DNA of 64,000 nucleotides, from contig CM049313.1 of NCBI GenBank assembly GCA_026874595.1, forward strand, positions 69,434,659 to 69,498,658, read 5' to 3'. This document shows, one piece after another, positions 39,043-52,132 of this stretch. The first letter of the stretch is position 1. Every line of letters starts with the position of its first letter. The position numbers and the translations under genes were made by a program. Below the pieces are notes generated by a model, which was not told the DNA's origin, did no database searches, and saw only the letters and a program-made list of their open reading frames with translations. Source of the stretch: Sipunculus nudus. Taxonomy: Eukaryota; Annelida; Sipuncula; Golfingiida; Sipunculidae.

Positions 39043-39321
39043 TCACCCTAGACATGGCGGCAGAGGCTGACCTTTGGTCATCTCCTTAATGTACACGTTA
39101 CGGTCAGTCTCATTAGTCATATTAACGAGTCCAACTGACCACGTACCAAGTGATAAGTGTTGCTCAAGAAACCTGTGGCTGAAGTTCCTGGCCTCGTTTT
39201 CATACCGTGTATTGTTTTCTTCAGCCGGATGAACTGATTTTATATTACCCCCACTTCCGAATATCGGGGGTAACTTGAAAACGACTCCAGATCTGAAATC
39301 TATTTCAAATTGCCCATACAT
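39043..39321 (-). other. Open reading of 92 residues, unrecognised; probably repeat-derived
   Basis: The reading is free of low complexity (MYGQFEIDFRSGVVFKLPPIF...), which is unusual for this window. I recognise no domain. Its upstream part overlaps ggggtaacttgaaaacg and atctgaaatctatttcaaatt, which relate to the GGGGTAATCTGAAATCG repeat family at 17.6 and 39.7 kb. I therefore favour a fragment of a dispersed element over a real exon. No splice signals are compelling. Confidence 0.3.
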
Positions 39322-39770
39322 GCACGATTTCAGGTAACGCTTTATAAAAGTTGTTTTTTTATGTTTATTTATATATAAAAATTATAATTTATAATGTCTG
39401 GGTTACTCAAATTAGGTTGCCGCCATTAGAAGTCATATTTGATTTTTTTTAATGTGCCATGCGCTTTATTGAAATTTATAGGTAATGAATATGAAACATT
39501 ATTATCAATAAAATTATAAATATAACAATATAATTTATATAATTCCGACCTTTTTATAAATTTAATATTTTGATTCTAACTTTTCAAATATTATATATTC
39601 CACGTCTTTTATTCAATTAAAATATCAAGAGATTAATACATAAATATCCTACATTTAACATATACCCGTGTGCTTCCCCGGTGGGGGGGGGGATTTCGAA
39701 ATCGATTTGAGATTGCCGGGGGTGGGGGGGTTACCTGAAATGGGGGTATCCTGACGTCTTTACACAAGGC
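39230..39770. repeat. Dispersed GGGGTAAcCTGAAAT repeat, second locus
   Basis: Contains gggggtaacttgaaaacgac, the near-palindrome gggatttcgaaatcgatttgagattgcc at about 39689, ggttacctgaaatggggg and cgtctttacac. It parallels the 17.15-18.04 kb cluster in motif content and partly in order. AT-rich sequence without repeats lies between the two ends. Confidence 0.55.
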
Positions 39771-40900
39771 TTCAAAGCGATAATACCTTCGTGTTGCTTC
39801 ACACCACAAGGTACTTAATCATGTGTAAACTACTGGAGTTGTTGATTCTTTTATATATGCAGAAGTTCTTGCGCTTATTGTCTGAGTCACGTGACCTGCG
39901 CTGACACCACATCCCTAGAAGTTTAAACCGATATTGTCCATGAGTAAAGCGAATGGTTAAGTATACAAAAAAGTTGCAAGATTAATCTGAGGCTTTAACC
40001 TAAAGAGACAACAGGATACAAAGTAACTATATCTTGAAGAATATTCACTGTAAATCCATATATATATATATATTTATTCATTCATCAAAGCGTGCAGCAG
40101 ACAATACGTGTATCAATACGTGTATGACGCACGTTTGTATAACATAAATATATATATATATATATATATATATTCATATAAAGGTATTGAAATGTACTAT
40201 TTATTCATGGATGTCATGCAGATAATAAAAGTATTTTGTTTTTATATTAAAATATCTTTCATATATATATAGTGTTTTCTATATCAACTTTATGTAATTA
40301 ATATATATTTATATAAAAATAAAAATGGCTATTATCATGAACCATGGAACTTTATAAAATATTATCCCCCGCTCCTTCTCCATGCTATGCGCGGACCAGA
40401 AAATATTCAACACCTAAAAGATTCAGTTAAAAAATAAAATGAAAATAATCCTTTAAAGGGCACATAAAATGAATGTTTTGCGTATTTTTTCAGGGATATT
40501 AAATTAATCAATTTATTTAAATGTGTATATAAATGAAGGTTGTTCTTCGTGTTAATAAATGCACACTAGGTAAATGCACATGGTTATGGATGACGCAGAC
40601 ATCACTATAGTTGCAGTTTGAGTGCATTTCCCTGCATGGTCTGTATATATATATACCCATGCACCTTCATGAAAAATGTCAAGACGGCGCCCGTTAAAAA
40701 ACTAGTATGATTTAATTGAGCATTTCTATTTTCAGTTAGTGTACGGGAAGAAACAGAGTATATGAATTTTTATACATCCACATAAAGCGTTCACACGTTT
40801 AGTTTTCATAGCCAGTTCATACTGTTTTCATTACACTGTATACTAGTAGTATATGTAATGTTTACGCTGTATGTTCTGCATGCTATTTAGTTACGTTTGT
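39771..40900. other. AT-rich intronic DNA, nothing recognised
   Basis: Small AT arrays at about 40059-40072 and 40148-40174. No coding or RNA feature. Confidence 0.65.
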
Positions 40901-42260
40901 TAATGAGAATCTCTGGCCGTTCCTGGGCTGTATATGACAGAGGCGGCGGGTTTTGGTGCAAGGTGGTTACAATGTGAGAAGCAATATAACTATATAATCA
41001 CTGTGGAGAGCCGGCTGAGAAGGATATAAACCGAGAGACTGGTAAAGTTATCTGTGCCTGCGCTTCCCGCAGCATCACACCATTACCTAGCGCAATTTAG
41101 GTAATGCCTGGTATTACGTTAACGAGACTAGGCTTCGCAACTCATTTGTTTAGCCGTGGGCCGGATATCGTGCGGCCGGGCCTTCATTATAATACAGCTC
41201 CCACAACAGGGCCCAGTCAACGACGTGGGATTAACGGCGGGCGTTCTTACGAGGGGATAATAGACAGATTGACAGATTATCCCGCTCATTAATCATCAAT
41301 CACGATAGTTGTAAAGCCGCCCAATTCTCAAGACAATCATTTTTCGCCTGTCTCCCGTTCCTTTTTGGCGGAGGAACTAAAATACTTTGGGCCGCCTTGC
41401 CGCGGGCATCAGTTGGAAACAAGAAAGACCATTGCCTGTCCAATTAGCGTTTGATCCGCCTTTAGCTGTATTTACGGGACCGGCCGGGGACTATATTCCC
41501 CGCGGACTCATATATTTTGGGTCGTGAGCACTTAGGGCGGCAGTGCCTTTTCACTCCCAAATTGATGGATGGAGCTTTTGCATCTCGGGCGAAATTCCTG
41601 CGGGTCTGAAATTGGCTGTACGGGTGGAATGAATCATATTTATTAAGTCTTTTATACGTGCGGGGAGCGAGGCCCCATCCATGCCTGCCCGTCTCCGGTG
41701 AATCCACGCTGTATTGGGCCCCTTATTGAATACCTGCTCCCCGCCGAGGCAGTGTTTATATTTCCATTTGCCGCATCATACCCACACCACAATGAATCCA
41801 ATTCATTTGCCTTAATTGAGTTCTACAATGGCTTTTCACAACGCAATGGCATCGCAGGTGAAAGGTAGCCCGGAACGAGAGAATGGGGCGCGCAGCTACA
41901 AAGGTATTGCCAGGATATTAAGCCATGTCCCGCTAAAACTCAATACAACTCTCGCTTGTTTATCTAAGGATCACTCGATTGCTGAGATAAATCCGTTCAG
42001 CTCCATTTAACTCCCATTTTGTCACAGTAATGTAGCCCGCTACGACCAGGTGGATCATAGCTATAACCGTGCGCGGCTACACGGCGTGCGGAACATTGGC
42101 ACGCGGCGCACCTGCGTTCATCTGTAATTAATCCCAAATCGTCCATCCATACTTAAAAGGATTCTCCTTCCTACAATGCCAACACGAGTGTACAAGAAAA
42201 TTACCCCGTGTCTGATTTCATGGTCTTATCGCGTGATATAAACACCTTTTTTTCATATTA
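40900..42260. promoter_or_regulatory. Large intronic GC-richer island, best enhancer candidate
   Basis: About 1.3 kb of non-repetitive balanced-composition DNA inside otp intron 2. The stretch 41225-41340 is dense in homeodomain/TALE-like words: gtgggattaacgg (K50-type GGGATTA), agattgacagattatcc (Meis/Tgif-like TTGACAG), and cattaatcatcaatcacg. A second dense part at 41770-42010 has gaatccaattcatttgcc and cttaattgag. The open readings (41104-41292, 41462-41707, 41816-42010) lie in different frames and strands and have no domain. I infer conserved cis-regulatory DNA. Confidence 0.5.
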
Positions 42261-42595
42261 ATTACCGATTTATGAAGTCATTGTAAATGCACGGCTCATA
42301 CAATCCTTTAGCTAGCACAATTAAGAGACAAAATCAGTCTTTTTAAGTAGATTGTATTACAGATAATCCAGTGAAATATTATGTTAGATGTATTATAATA
42401 ACAAGCACGTGTTCAATTAAAATAAAAAGGGTTTACTGATGAATGCGTCAGAACGGATATGGACTGCTTTAAATGGAAAACTACGAGCAGTTATCAAATG
42501 CATGGCTAGTGGATTATATACATTTGCTATACTGTCTGCTAGAAACCAATCAAACAACACAAGCAAAATCCCCTTCATTATAGCATGAGGGCTCA

Positions 42596-42660
42596 TTAAT
42601 TAATTAATTATCATTATTATTATTATATAAATAATGAATTAATATTATTAATTATACATC
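42596..42660. repeat. TAAT/TTAT-rich simple tract
   Basis: attaattaattaattatc followed by attattattatt. AT-only low complexity, though taatta is also a homeodomain core. Confidence 0.7.
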
Positions 42661-42902
42661 TTTAGTAAAAAAAAATACCTATTTAAAAATAAATATTTTT
42701 AAGTATGACAATTTCCTCAGGGAGATGCATGGATGCATGCATCCATTAAATCTTATCAATAAGAATGGGTACCATGTTACGTTATGTCATTAAAAGGTTC
42801 GTTTTAATACAGCTTTATTGATTACTCTTGCACTTTATCAAATATGCAAATTATGCATGTATTCATTATACGTTGATGTGTCCCTTGAATTAATGATATC
42901 AT

Positions 42903-42904
<2 letters not shown>

Positions 42905-42991
<87 letters not shown>

Positions 42992-43020
42992 ATATATATG
43001 CGTGTGTGTGTCTGTGTGTG
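42905..43020. repeat. (AT)n microsatellite grading into (GT)n
   Basis: About 39 AT units (to 42983), then gtgtgtgtatatatatgcgtgtgtgtgtctgtgtgtg. Confidence 0.95.
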
Positions 43021-43149
43021 TTCTCTGTAGCACAGAAATCAAGGAGTGTATAAACAAAGTGCAACAAACGTAAATATTTTTTTACATATTTTCACATTGC
43101 AAATTATAGTAATGCTGTTTCGAAAAAAAATATAAAGTTAAGGGCAATA

Positions 43150-43680
43150 AAAGAATGTGATAATGTAGAGAGGAGGCATATACAAGCAGAGAACGCACAT
43201 CAGTTCGTGTGAGATGGTGTCGCCTACTGTCACCACATTTGTCACCTAATAACTCGTGAGCTGTCAGCTTAATTGTATTGATAGTGGGCAGAAGAAATTT
43301 AAGATCGATTGTATTTACCTAAATAAGCCGTTGATGAGTTTCGGGGCATTTTTGTCACGATCAGAAAAACTAAAGCTACGGGTTCTTTTAACAGTGGTTC
43401 TTTGACGCTGATTTGTTCAGCATCGATCCACCGAAGGTCCTCTACTGCTGTCTCCCGCTGTTCCTCTGTATCCCCATCTCACAGTATATACGTCCGGAGT
43501 ATACGTCATAAGAAACTCTCGCCCACAGCGCATCGCCTCCCGCTTTGACCGTTACAAATGTCTCTTTATATTCCAATTTGCTCTGATCTATCACCGTTAA
43601 ACTGGAATCATAAAACCATTTATAAAACTTTTTCACCAACCGCGACAGCTACGCTGGGATTCGGCCATCTTTATTTCTCC
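43150..43680. promoter_or_regulatory. Intronic GC-richer island near exon 3
   Basis: Non-repetitive, with gatggtgtcgcctactgtcacc and ccgctttgaccgtt. Its minus-strand reading has no domain. Candidate regulatory DNA by composition only. Confidence 0.3.
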
Positions 43681-43904
43681 TCACAAAGCTTGAATTTTAA
43701 GACTCCACGTATATAGTTGTTACTAAATATTTTATGGGAAACTGCTTTTAATGCCGAAAAGGCCTAGACACACAATTATACTGAATGCATACACATGATG
43801 AATATACGAACATAAACCAGTACATGCACATGCACTGACACAGGTCATCCACACGTTATTGTACTAACATGTACACATATCATTAATATTATATTATATT
43901 GTAT

Positions 43905-43979
43905 TATGTTACATTATTTTATATTATATAATAATTTGTTCTTATTTGTTATATTATATAATAATTTGTTCTTATTTGT
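43905..43979. repeat. Tandem duplication, about 31-bp unit, in TTATA-rich DNA
   Basis: atattatataataatttgttcttatttgt occurs twice in immediate succession. Confidence 0.85.
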
Positions 43980-44283
43980 CATAATTAATTACAATTTATT
44001 ACATTTAATAATATTATATTATTTTATATCTTTTTATATGATATGACATATTTTAGCATATTATATTATTTTAATTATATTTTCTTATTCCATCTGATTT
44101 TATCATTGTTGCATTCTATTATTATTATCATCATCATCATTATTTTTCTCCTTATTTTTATCACAGATTGTGTATGGCATTCGCAGGGTAGTTCTTTATG
44201 TAGAACAAGTGTGTATATTACACCTGATCACTGGTACGCGCTTTATGCTTTTAGACTGATAGATTCCTCCTTGATCTTTTCAG

Positions 44284-44829
44284 GTTTGGTTCCAGAACCG
44301 CCGTGCTAAGTGGAAGAAACGCAAGAAGACAACCAACGTGTTCCGTACACCGGGAGCACTGCTGCCCTCTCACGGCCTCTCCCCGTTCGGCACCATGAAC
44401 GATTCATTATGCTCGTTCCAGGGAACTGACACCCGCTGGACGGGAATGAGCCAGATGGCGCAAATGGCGGGAGGGAGCCCGCTGAGTCTCCCGCCGTCTC
44501 TCCCGCGACAAGGAATCGCGCAGTCCCTACCCCCGGTCACAATCCCCGGCCTCGGGGGCAGCGGCTCTATCGGTCTCAGCAATGGTGTAAGCGGCATGAA
44601 CGGCGTTTCCGGTTCCGGGTCACCCGGGATGTATTCGTCTGGGTATTGCGTAAGCACAGCATGTGACTCGGGCTTATCCAGTGGCAATTCCCCAACATGT
44701 GTGACGTCACAGATGGCGTGTGGCATGCAGGGAATGGAGGACACATGGCGCGGTTCGAGCATCGCGTCCTTGAGGCGTAAAGCTCTCGAACATAGCGTTA
44801 ATATGACTGGTGTTGGGGGTTTCCGATGA
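44284..44829 (+). CDS. otp: otp coding exon 3 (homeodomain positions 47-60, tail, OAR motif, stop)
   Basis: The acceptor is ttgatcttttcag ending at 44283. The first codons read [15 protein letters not shown], which completes the homeodomain (44284-44325) in phase 0 with exon 2. There are 181 codons, then TGA at 44827-44829. After the homeodomain come the Otp-typical [17 protein letters not shown], then DSLCSF and DTRW, a Met/Gly/Ser-rich segment with repeated Gly-Ser-Gly and Val-Ser-Gly, and the OAR motif at residues 284-297 (44755-44796), ten residues before the C-terminus. From family knowledge, OAR motifs modulate transactivation in several paired-like proteins. The minus-strand and other-frame open readings across this exon are shadows of its GC-rich codons. 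Confidence 0.97.
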   Translation, partial: VWFQNRRAKWKKRKKTTNVFRTPGALLPSHGLSPFGTMNDSLCSFQGTDTRWTGMSQMAQMAGGSPLSLPPSLPRQGIAQSLPPVTIPGLGGSGSIGLSNGVSGMNGVSGSGSPGMYSSGYCVSTACDSGLSSGNSPTCVTSQMACGMQGMEDTWRGSSIASLRRKALEHSVNMTGVGGFR

Positions 44830-44982
44830 ACTGAGCTCACATACGCAGGGTAGTGGATGTTCAAAATCTACTGTATATGAAGAAAACATTAATAGAATTT
44901 TCACGTTCCTGTTGTGGACTTGCATACACTGGCTTCGCTCTTGCCATTTTAATTTGTGTTAAATCATGTAAAACATGTATAT

Positions 44983-44988
44983 AATAAA
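44983..44988 (+). terminator. otp polyadenylation signal AATAAA
   Basis: A canonical AATAAA lies 154 bases after the otp stop codon and is followed by cacagtgacagtg. It is the first canonical signal downstream of the stop, so the 3' UTR is probably about 170-190 bases. More distal sites are possible. Confidence 0.7.
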
Positions 44989-44989
44989 G

Positions 44990-46770
44990 GCACAGTGACA
45001 GTGCCAGACAGGCAGTAATCGTTGGTTTGGAAGCAAGTTGGAACTGAAGGCTACATTGTTGAGCAGCCTGGCTGACATAAAATCATGTCCCGGCAAGCTG
45101 ACGGCCTCGATATTGCCGACTCCTGCAGCGAGCTTTGGGTGTAAACTGTCTAGGATCGAAACAACAGGACAACGTAACGAGACCGTAATTTTGTAATATG
45201 TGGCAGGCGCTCTGAGCGGCCTCAACGTGCTGGCATCGCACAGCAAGAGCAGACCGAAAGCCAGAACAGACCAACAGTCAGCCGAGAGCGGTCTCTTTGG
45301 CTGGTCTGAAGAGTCAGGAAAAATTCTAGTCGAATTACACATTAGTATAAGAAACTGGGAGATAGAATACATACAGGAATGAGTGACTGTGTATGAGAGG
45401 TTTCGAGAGAGAGAGAGAGAGACAGATTGAAAGAATTTTAAGAAAGCTGGAGAAAGCTAGTTCTCTTCTAGTCAAAACATGAGAACATGTTTCAAATTGT
45501 TTTTATTATATATAAGAAAGTAGTATTAAATTCATGAAAATGTAGTGATAATTGACAGACTGTTTTACATAGCCTAAGAAATTAATGTATATTTAGAAAG
45601 TTAGAATTAAACACAAGGACTTTGCTTCAGTTCACAAGAGGGAATTTGTTGAACTGCATGTAGTAACAAAAATTTAAACACTATGCTAGTAGTTTAATTA
45701 AGGACGGTGTAAATGTAATTAGCGAAATGGTCCTGTGCAATTCATAGTGTTTTATAAACAAGTTTATGTGAACCCCTCCTAACACGGATGAACGTTGCAT
45801 TAGGTAACAGATTACGTTCTGCCGTCGTCTCGGTTTGTTCCCGTTACGTAAGTGGTGTGTCACGTGGCAGTGCTGTTAATACTCTGTATGTTCTGTTGTT
45901 ATGGTGATGTGCTCTGACGTCACCACGAACGACAACACGTCTCAATGTGTCATATACTGCATTACTGCCATACGCACACCAATTACACTCATGGGTACAC
46001 TATGATAAAACGTTCTTCTCTAATTTAGTTTTAAAAAAGGGAAACAAACATGAGATATCATCTCATCAATACAAAGCCTCATCAATGGAAATGCATAGAA
46101 CTGTTGAATTGAGCCGTTAATTTACCTGCATTCAATGTTTCAAATATCAGTTGTAAATAGACTTGTATGATAGGTAACACGACATGATAGAAAGAAAATG
46201 AATATCTTATCTTTACATATAGATTTTCATTTTTTGTACCGGAAATGAAAACACAACCAAAGATGGTAACATTATATAGTTCCGCAGAGATTACAAAACA
46301 GAGAAAGTTTTAGTTCGTACCCTCCTGTTGCCAAGTTTAATTTATAGTCAACAGGTGGGTCTATTATAGACGACACACACACATATATATATAAATATAT
46401 ATATATATATTTATTTATATAATCAATGCAGGTTATTTATAGCATCTGTTTTTTTTAGCGGGAGGTCACGTGACACGGTAGTATACTGGCCTTTGTTTTG
46501 TCTGAGGGAATTATGTAGATATATTTAATCAGGCCCTTAAATTGGCTTCTACTTGGCGATTGTTGTATCAGGGATTGTAACACGTGTCATGTATTGGCCC
46601 TTGTTGTGCTTTGTTTACAATGTCCACTCGCGTTAAGATGTAAATAACAGTCAATGTTTTAACAGCGTTATCGTCTTTGTTTACGCTTGGCATGTATGGT
46701 GTTGTTATGGCGAAGCGAGTGTGTTTGGTCCTGTAATGATGAGAGAATACACACTCTGGTGTATAAACAC
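44990..46770. other. otp downstream flank, no gene seen
   Basis: 45070-45330 is GC-richer and may be regulatory or part of a longer 3' UTR. A CRE palindrome TGACGTCA is at 45915-45922. A short (GA)n lies at 45407-45422. The open readings here overlap on both strands with no domain. Confidence 0.6.
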
Positions 46771-46773
46771 GTT

Positions 46774-46776
<3 letters not shown>

Positions 46777-46824
<48 letters not shown>
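46777..46824. repeat. (AG)n microsatellite
   Basis: About 24 AG units, giving Arg/Glu and Leu/Ser false readings. Confidence 0.95.
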
Positions 46825-46826
<2 letters not shown>

Positions 46827-47108
46827 CATTAAACGAGCGGAGCATTGGTGGGATTGTGAGAAAACACCCAAAGTATGTATCCATGCACAGACGGTGTCGA
46901 GTCAAACATATATATCCTGAATTGACTGAGATCCAATTTTCATTGGTAAACCGAACAGTTATAAACGAATAACCATATCAAGACTTTACACGCTCAAGTA
47001 TTTTATGCACAGGTTCTGAGTAACTGTCTTTCTGGTCTCTCTGTCATGGTTTTACAACAAACAAACCCAACATTCCCAACAAATCAGCTCACAAAGGTGA
47101 TGGGGCAA

Positions 47109-47114
<6 letters not shown>

Positions 47115-47161
<47 letters not shown>
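47115..47161. repeat. (AT)n microsatellite
   Basis: About 23 AT units. Confidence 0.95.
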
Positions 47162-47165
<4 letters not shown>

Positions 47166-47216
47166 TGAATTGCCCAACTATTAATTTTTGCCTTCTGTTA
47201 TGGTTTACCTAAGAAG

Positions 47217-47934
<718 letters not shown>

Positions 47935-47962
<28 letters not shown>
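47935..47962. repeat. (AT)n microsatellite
   Basis: About 14 AT units. Confidence 0.9.
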
Positions 47963-47965
<3 letters not shown>

Positions 47966-49920
47966 ACATTATCACACTAGCTTTAAATTTGTAAATTTGG
48001 CATGTAAAATATACTCATATACACTCTCTCTTTATAACGTGTAATATATCTAGGTAGGCTGCATGGTATCTATATTATTAGGTGCAAGTCAATGCCTTTT
48101 TACGTATACCATGACTGTAGGTTTAAAATCCGTGCGTATTAAACCTTCTCCGTGCATTCATAAGTTACAAAGTACAATGCGTATTATATATATCAAAGTC
48201 CAAAGTGGACAGCGTAATACGCTCTGAAGACTGCATGGTAGCGGAAAATGCCAGTTTTCCAGGATAACCCCTTTCGCGAAATGCTGTCAGTTTATTTCTT
48301 GTGGCGTTATACACGTGTTGTGACTTAATTTTCTCTATATCTTGCATATACATGTACCTGCATTATCAGCAGCCTAAGTATATAGTGACACTTTCCAAAT
48401 TCTACAATACCATACAATTTTCAAAATATGACTCGTCTCCTGTTTTGCTATATAATTCAGCTTGAAAATGGGAACTAATGAAAAGATCTAATTCCTCACT
48501 CTCATGTATATAGTCTTTCAAATTAGTACATCAATAGATAGCAGCTTTTTAATCACATTTCCTTACTTCGAAGCAGCAGGTCAAAAATTCAATTAAAAAT
48601 CAAAGAGACATCAAGTAGGAGTACCAAGTATAAGTGACTGCAATATGAACTTTTAAGCTTTACGTTACTACGGCATTAATTGATTCATTTAAGATTTTAT
48701 ATTAAAAAAATACTCATATTTTTCTAATCAAAATTTGTGCCTAGTTTACTAAAACATTACCGACCTTTTCGATCATGCATTTATAACAATTAGTCTTCAT
48801 TAAGTTGCTGATGTTTTACTCTTGTCTTTTACTGGTATATAAACATTATATTTCCGATTATATTGATGATTGGTCGTTTTCTTTTATAATTAATTGAATA
48901 ATTAAGAAATAATAATTTTTGCTATATCAATTACAAACTATTATGTATGTATATATATACACCAAAAGAAGTCATGTTGTCCTGGTATAATATTCTAATT
49001 CTGTCAGAGATATAAGAAAGACGAGGCACGTGCATGTGCACAACAGCAAAAGGCATTGAAATTAACCCCGTGCAATGAAAAAACAATAAAGTCAAAAACA
49101 ATAACTGTTATTACCTTTTAGATAGATGTAAAGAAGGATTTGATTTACCCTGTCAATATTTTAGGTTTATTTCAGCAGATCGCATATATAGAGATACATT
49201 AAATATTCGATTAATAATTGATCATCTGTCGTTTTATACTTTTTAATCATTGAATATGATTTCACAACCGACTGTATATACTGTCATTACCTTTTAGATA
49301 GATGTAAAGAAGGATTTAATTTTCCTGAGCAATATTTTAGGTATATATATTTACCATTCACTTTTTTATACAATGAAGACGATTAACTCAAACGAAATAC
49401 TGTATTGTTTATGATAAGTAAAGGTGTTTAGTTGGAAATGAGACACAGAGATACATTTCGTTGTATTCAGGGTTCAGGTAGAGTTGCACATGCACATGCA
49501 AATGGCAGACATATACAATTACAATTGCATATTATATGGACATTTAATGCAACTTTACGACCTATTTTATGTATATACGGTATACATATAGATATATATG
49601 TATATAATCTGTGGTAAAATCACAAAATGTATAGTTTAATGTATAGTAAAACCACAGAATCTATCAAAGTCCATCTTGTATGTCCTCTATATACATAAAT
49701 CTTCACAGAAACAAACACTGACGAGTTAAACGTGTATATTTATGCTATAGCAATATGAAAGAATTACAAAAAACAAATCATGAAAAAAGTCATTAAATAA
49801 AATATAAAAGAAATAAAAGTCTTTTCCTCTTTCCATAAGCTTAGTGATCACTAGAATTCCCAGTTAAGAAAATCTCGCTATATAATGCTGTTAGTCTTTG
49901 ATTTATCAGATGTTAATACA
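47963..49920. other. AT-rich intergenic DNA with one dispersed duplication
   Basis: ttaccttttagatagatgta with aagaaggattt and caatattttaggt occurs at 49111-49167 and again at 49287-49342, offset by 176 bases. This is a local direct duplication of about 60 bp. No gene is seen. Confidence 0.75.
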
Positions 49921-50720
49921 AAGTTTACGTCTAGGCAGGACAGAATCAGCTAATGTAGAAATATCAGCTCTGGCATAGAGAGCAGCACATTGAGTTATTG
50001 CCGAGTGGACAGAATTATTGAAAGTATATCGGTTTGCGTCAATATGGGAGTCGCGTCGGGTGACATCAGTTGTCAAGAGATTGTGGGGTTGTCTCAGAAA
50101 GCCTCACACGTGCACAGCGAACTGCAAAATCAATTGAATCTAGAACCGGAAGTGTGTAGAATTGGCGGCGACTTCCGGCAAGAGCGGCAGGCCTACAGGC
50201 CGCGGGCTTGGCGGACATCGATCTACGAGGAAAGCTCGTGTTTTCCGCCAGTCTGCTTGCAAGCATACAACTCACGTCCCGATTTCCTTGGTCACATTTC
50301 TCATGCCTGCTCTAATGTTTTCCTTTGTTGCTCTGTTTGTCCTGGCGGCACCGGGAAATTTAACTTCATTAACTTCATCATGCAGTTTACTCTGTCATTA
50401 GTAGTGAGCGTGTTAACGTATACAGGGCTTTGAAGTGCTGACTGGGGTGTTTACCTACATTGATAGAAAAGGATTGCTGCAATGTGAAACTGTAACATAC
50501 AGATGTTTTAACGGCAATCAACACATACACTGCCCAAGGCTGCGGCCCTGTTTACCGTACTGCGGTTTGTTAGTGTAACCAGCGCTCCCTAGTGGGTTAA
50601 TGACAGTTATTGTATGTGATGAATACACCGGGGCTTCATGTTCTAAAAAATAAACCCCCGGGCGCTCTGCACTAAACTACCACCGAGCCAGGCCAGGTTA
50701 ATTAAAATGGAAACTCCCTA
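49920..50720. promoter_or_regulatory. Downstream GC-richer island, candidate enhancer or promoter
   Basis: Balanced, non-repetitive DNA with an ETS consensus accggaagtg at 50145-50154, a G/C-rich stretch caggcctacaggccgcgggc at about 50189, and cctaattaaactt at about 50718. A 147-residue reading at 49990-50433 contains no domain I recognise and overlaps other readings on both strands, so it is not called as a gene. Confidence 0.4.
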
Positions 50721-51107
50721 ATTAAACTTATAATAAAATCCGCGAAATTGTTTTTGACTGTCACAGAATTACTGACCTTCATGCCATTATTTCAAATATA
50801 ATCCCTTTATAATCCTATTAAAACTTGTAGATATACGTAAATCAGAATGCTCAACCATTTTCCTGTATTTATATTATCAGCAATGTGTTCATATTATTCC
50901 GGATGTCCATTTAAGCCAATGCGTATGATATACCTATAATGCATATAGTATACTCAGATTTATCTATATATATGTTTCAGTCTACGCACATCCCATTAAA
51001 ATATCAACCATAATTAGGGAAAATCTAAGAAGCTAAAATATTTTTAATACTTTTAAGCAATAACATAGTTATCATTGAAGAAATATATTCAGCAAACATG
51101 TTCACAC

Positions 51108-51142
<35 letters not shown>

Positions 51143-52054
51143 ATTTCCAATTTACCATGCAGGTTTATACTGAAAGGGACAATGAATCTATTTTTACCTA
51201 CATTACACATGCAACAGGAACTGTATGTTTATACTTTAACTCCAATGGGCAAATAAAACGTTTTGCAGAATGGTTTTGGTCACAAAAGGTTCAGTACCTC
51301 ACACTACTTTCTTCGAGATTTTATTAAATTTACTTTAGTTCTTCTATGTTTGTCTATGTATGAGCCATCTAATAAAGATTTAGATGAAGTTCACCTAAAT
51401 TTTATGGAGAGATGGATTATTAAGAAGACATCCGTCTACAAACGCCACATGATGGCATTAATGCATGCAAGAAGTAAACAACATGGTTGTTAACAGCATT
51501 ATGTATTTACTGCCTTTAGATTGCTTTTTACAAGTAAATACACAGCTTCTACTTGTAGTTGTGTAAACATTTTCTAGTAATCAATACATTCTCAGTCGCA
51601 AGGTTACTTGGATATTGCCACATATATCCTGGCACGCCTTATCTTATATAGAAGTATTACAGCACCGTCCGACGGAAACAGTATAACCACGGAACATGAC
51701 CACACAACGGTCAAATGATCATATATATTTTTTTCGATTTCATCACATTTCCTTTCCATATATGCTTAAACACCACCTGTGTATACATGTATATGAACAG
51801 CTAGTATAAGTATTCATGAAGGATCAGTATATGCAGCAAAGTAATGTAAAGGGTGAGATCGCATGGCCGCATGCAGTCAACATGAAGTGAACCTGTCATA
51901 TATACGTTTCACACTATATATACATGTACTGTAATATTATATAACCACACGAAGCTTCATAATTTGCATCAGCAAATACATGCTTGAAACGCCCAATCGA
52001 GCGCAAATCTAAGTGAAACTTTCTTATTGAATACAACCGCTTACACAATCGTAA

Positions 52055-52058
<4 letters not shown>
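50721..52058. other. AT-rich intergenic DNA, no gene seen
   Basis: A short AT array at about 51108-51131. The 76-residue reading at 51263-51493 is unrecognised and isolated. Confidence 0.6.

Positions 52059-52132
<74 letters not shown>
52059..52132. repeat. (AT)n microsatellite
   Basis: About 31 AT units then gtatatatatat. Confidence 0.95.

Larger units (their letters stand above)
29827..44283 (+). other. otp intron 2
   Basis: This is a phase-0 intron with a gtaacc donor and a gatcttttcag acceptor, splitting the homeodomain between positions 46 and 47. AT-rich DNA with TA and TTATA arrays alternates with GC-richer islands at about 30300-31300, 32280-32800, 34430-35170, 40900-42260 and 43150-43680. 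No additional coding exon or nested gene is recognisable on either strand. Confidence 0.85.
25512..44829 (+). other. otp: otp gene (start codon to stop codon), homeobox protein Orthopedia
   Basis: Joining 25512-25587, 29525-29826 and 44284-44829 gives 924 nt, encoding 307 residues plus a stop. Seen in order: leader 1-26, linker 27-80, homeodomain 81-140 (recognition helix WFQNRRAKW, Gln at position 50), the block DSLCSF...DTRW at 166-178, a Gly/Ser/Met-rich stretch, and an OAR motif [14 protein letters not shown] at 284-297. The homeodomain plus the following [19 protein letters not shown] is diagnostic for Orthopedia among paired-like factors. From family knowledge, Otp is a nuclear DNA-binding regulator that specifies neurosecretory and other brain neurons. 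Introns are 3937 bp (phase 1) and 14457 bp (phase 0). The second interrupts the homeodomain after position 46, a classic paired-class site. Flanking and intronic DNA lacks other genes, as expected for a developmental regulator. Confidence 0.95.

Noticed and set aside
44370-44864. 164-residue minus-strand open reading opposite otp exon 3
   Set aside because: Antisense shadow of a GC-rich coding exon; the + strand frame matches Orthopedia residue by residue.
49990-50433. 147-residue open reading as a gene
   Set aside because: No recognisable domain, conflicting readings on both strands, no splice context. Better explained as an open stretch in a GC-richer regulatory island.
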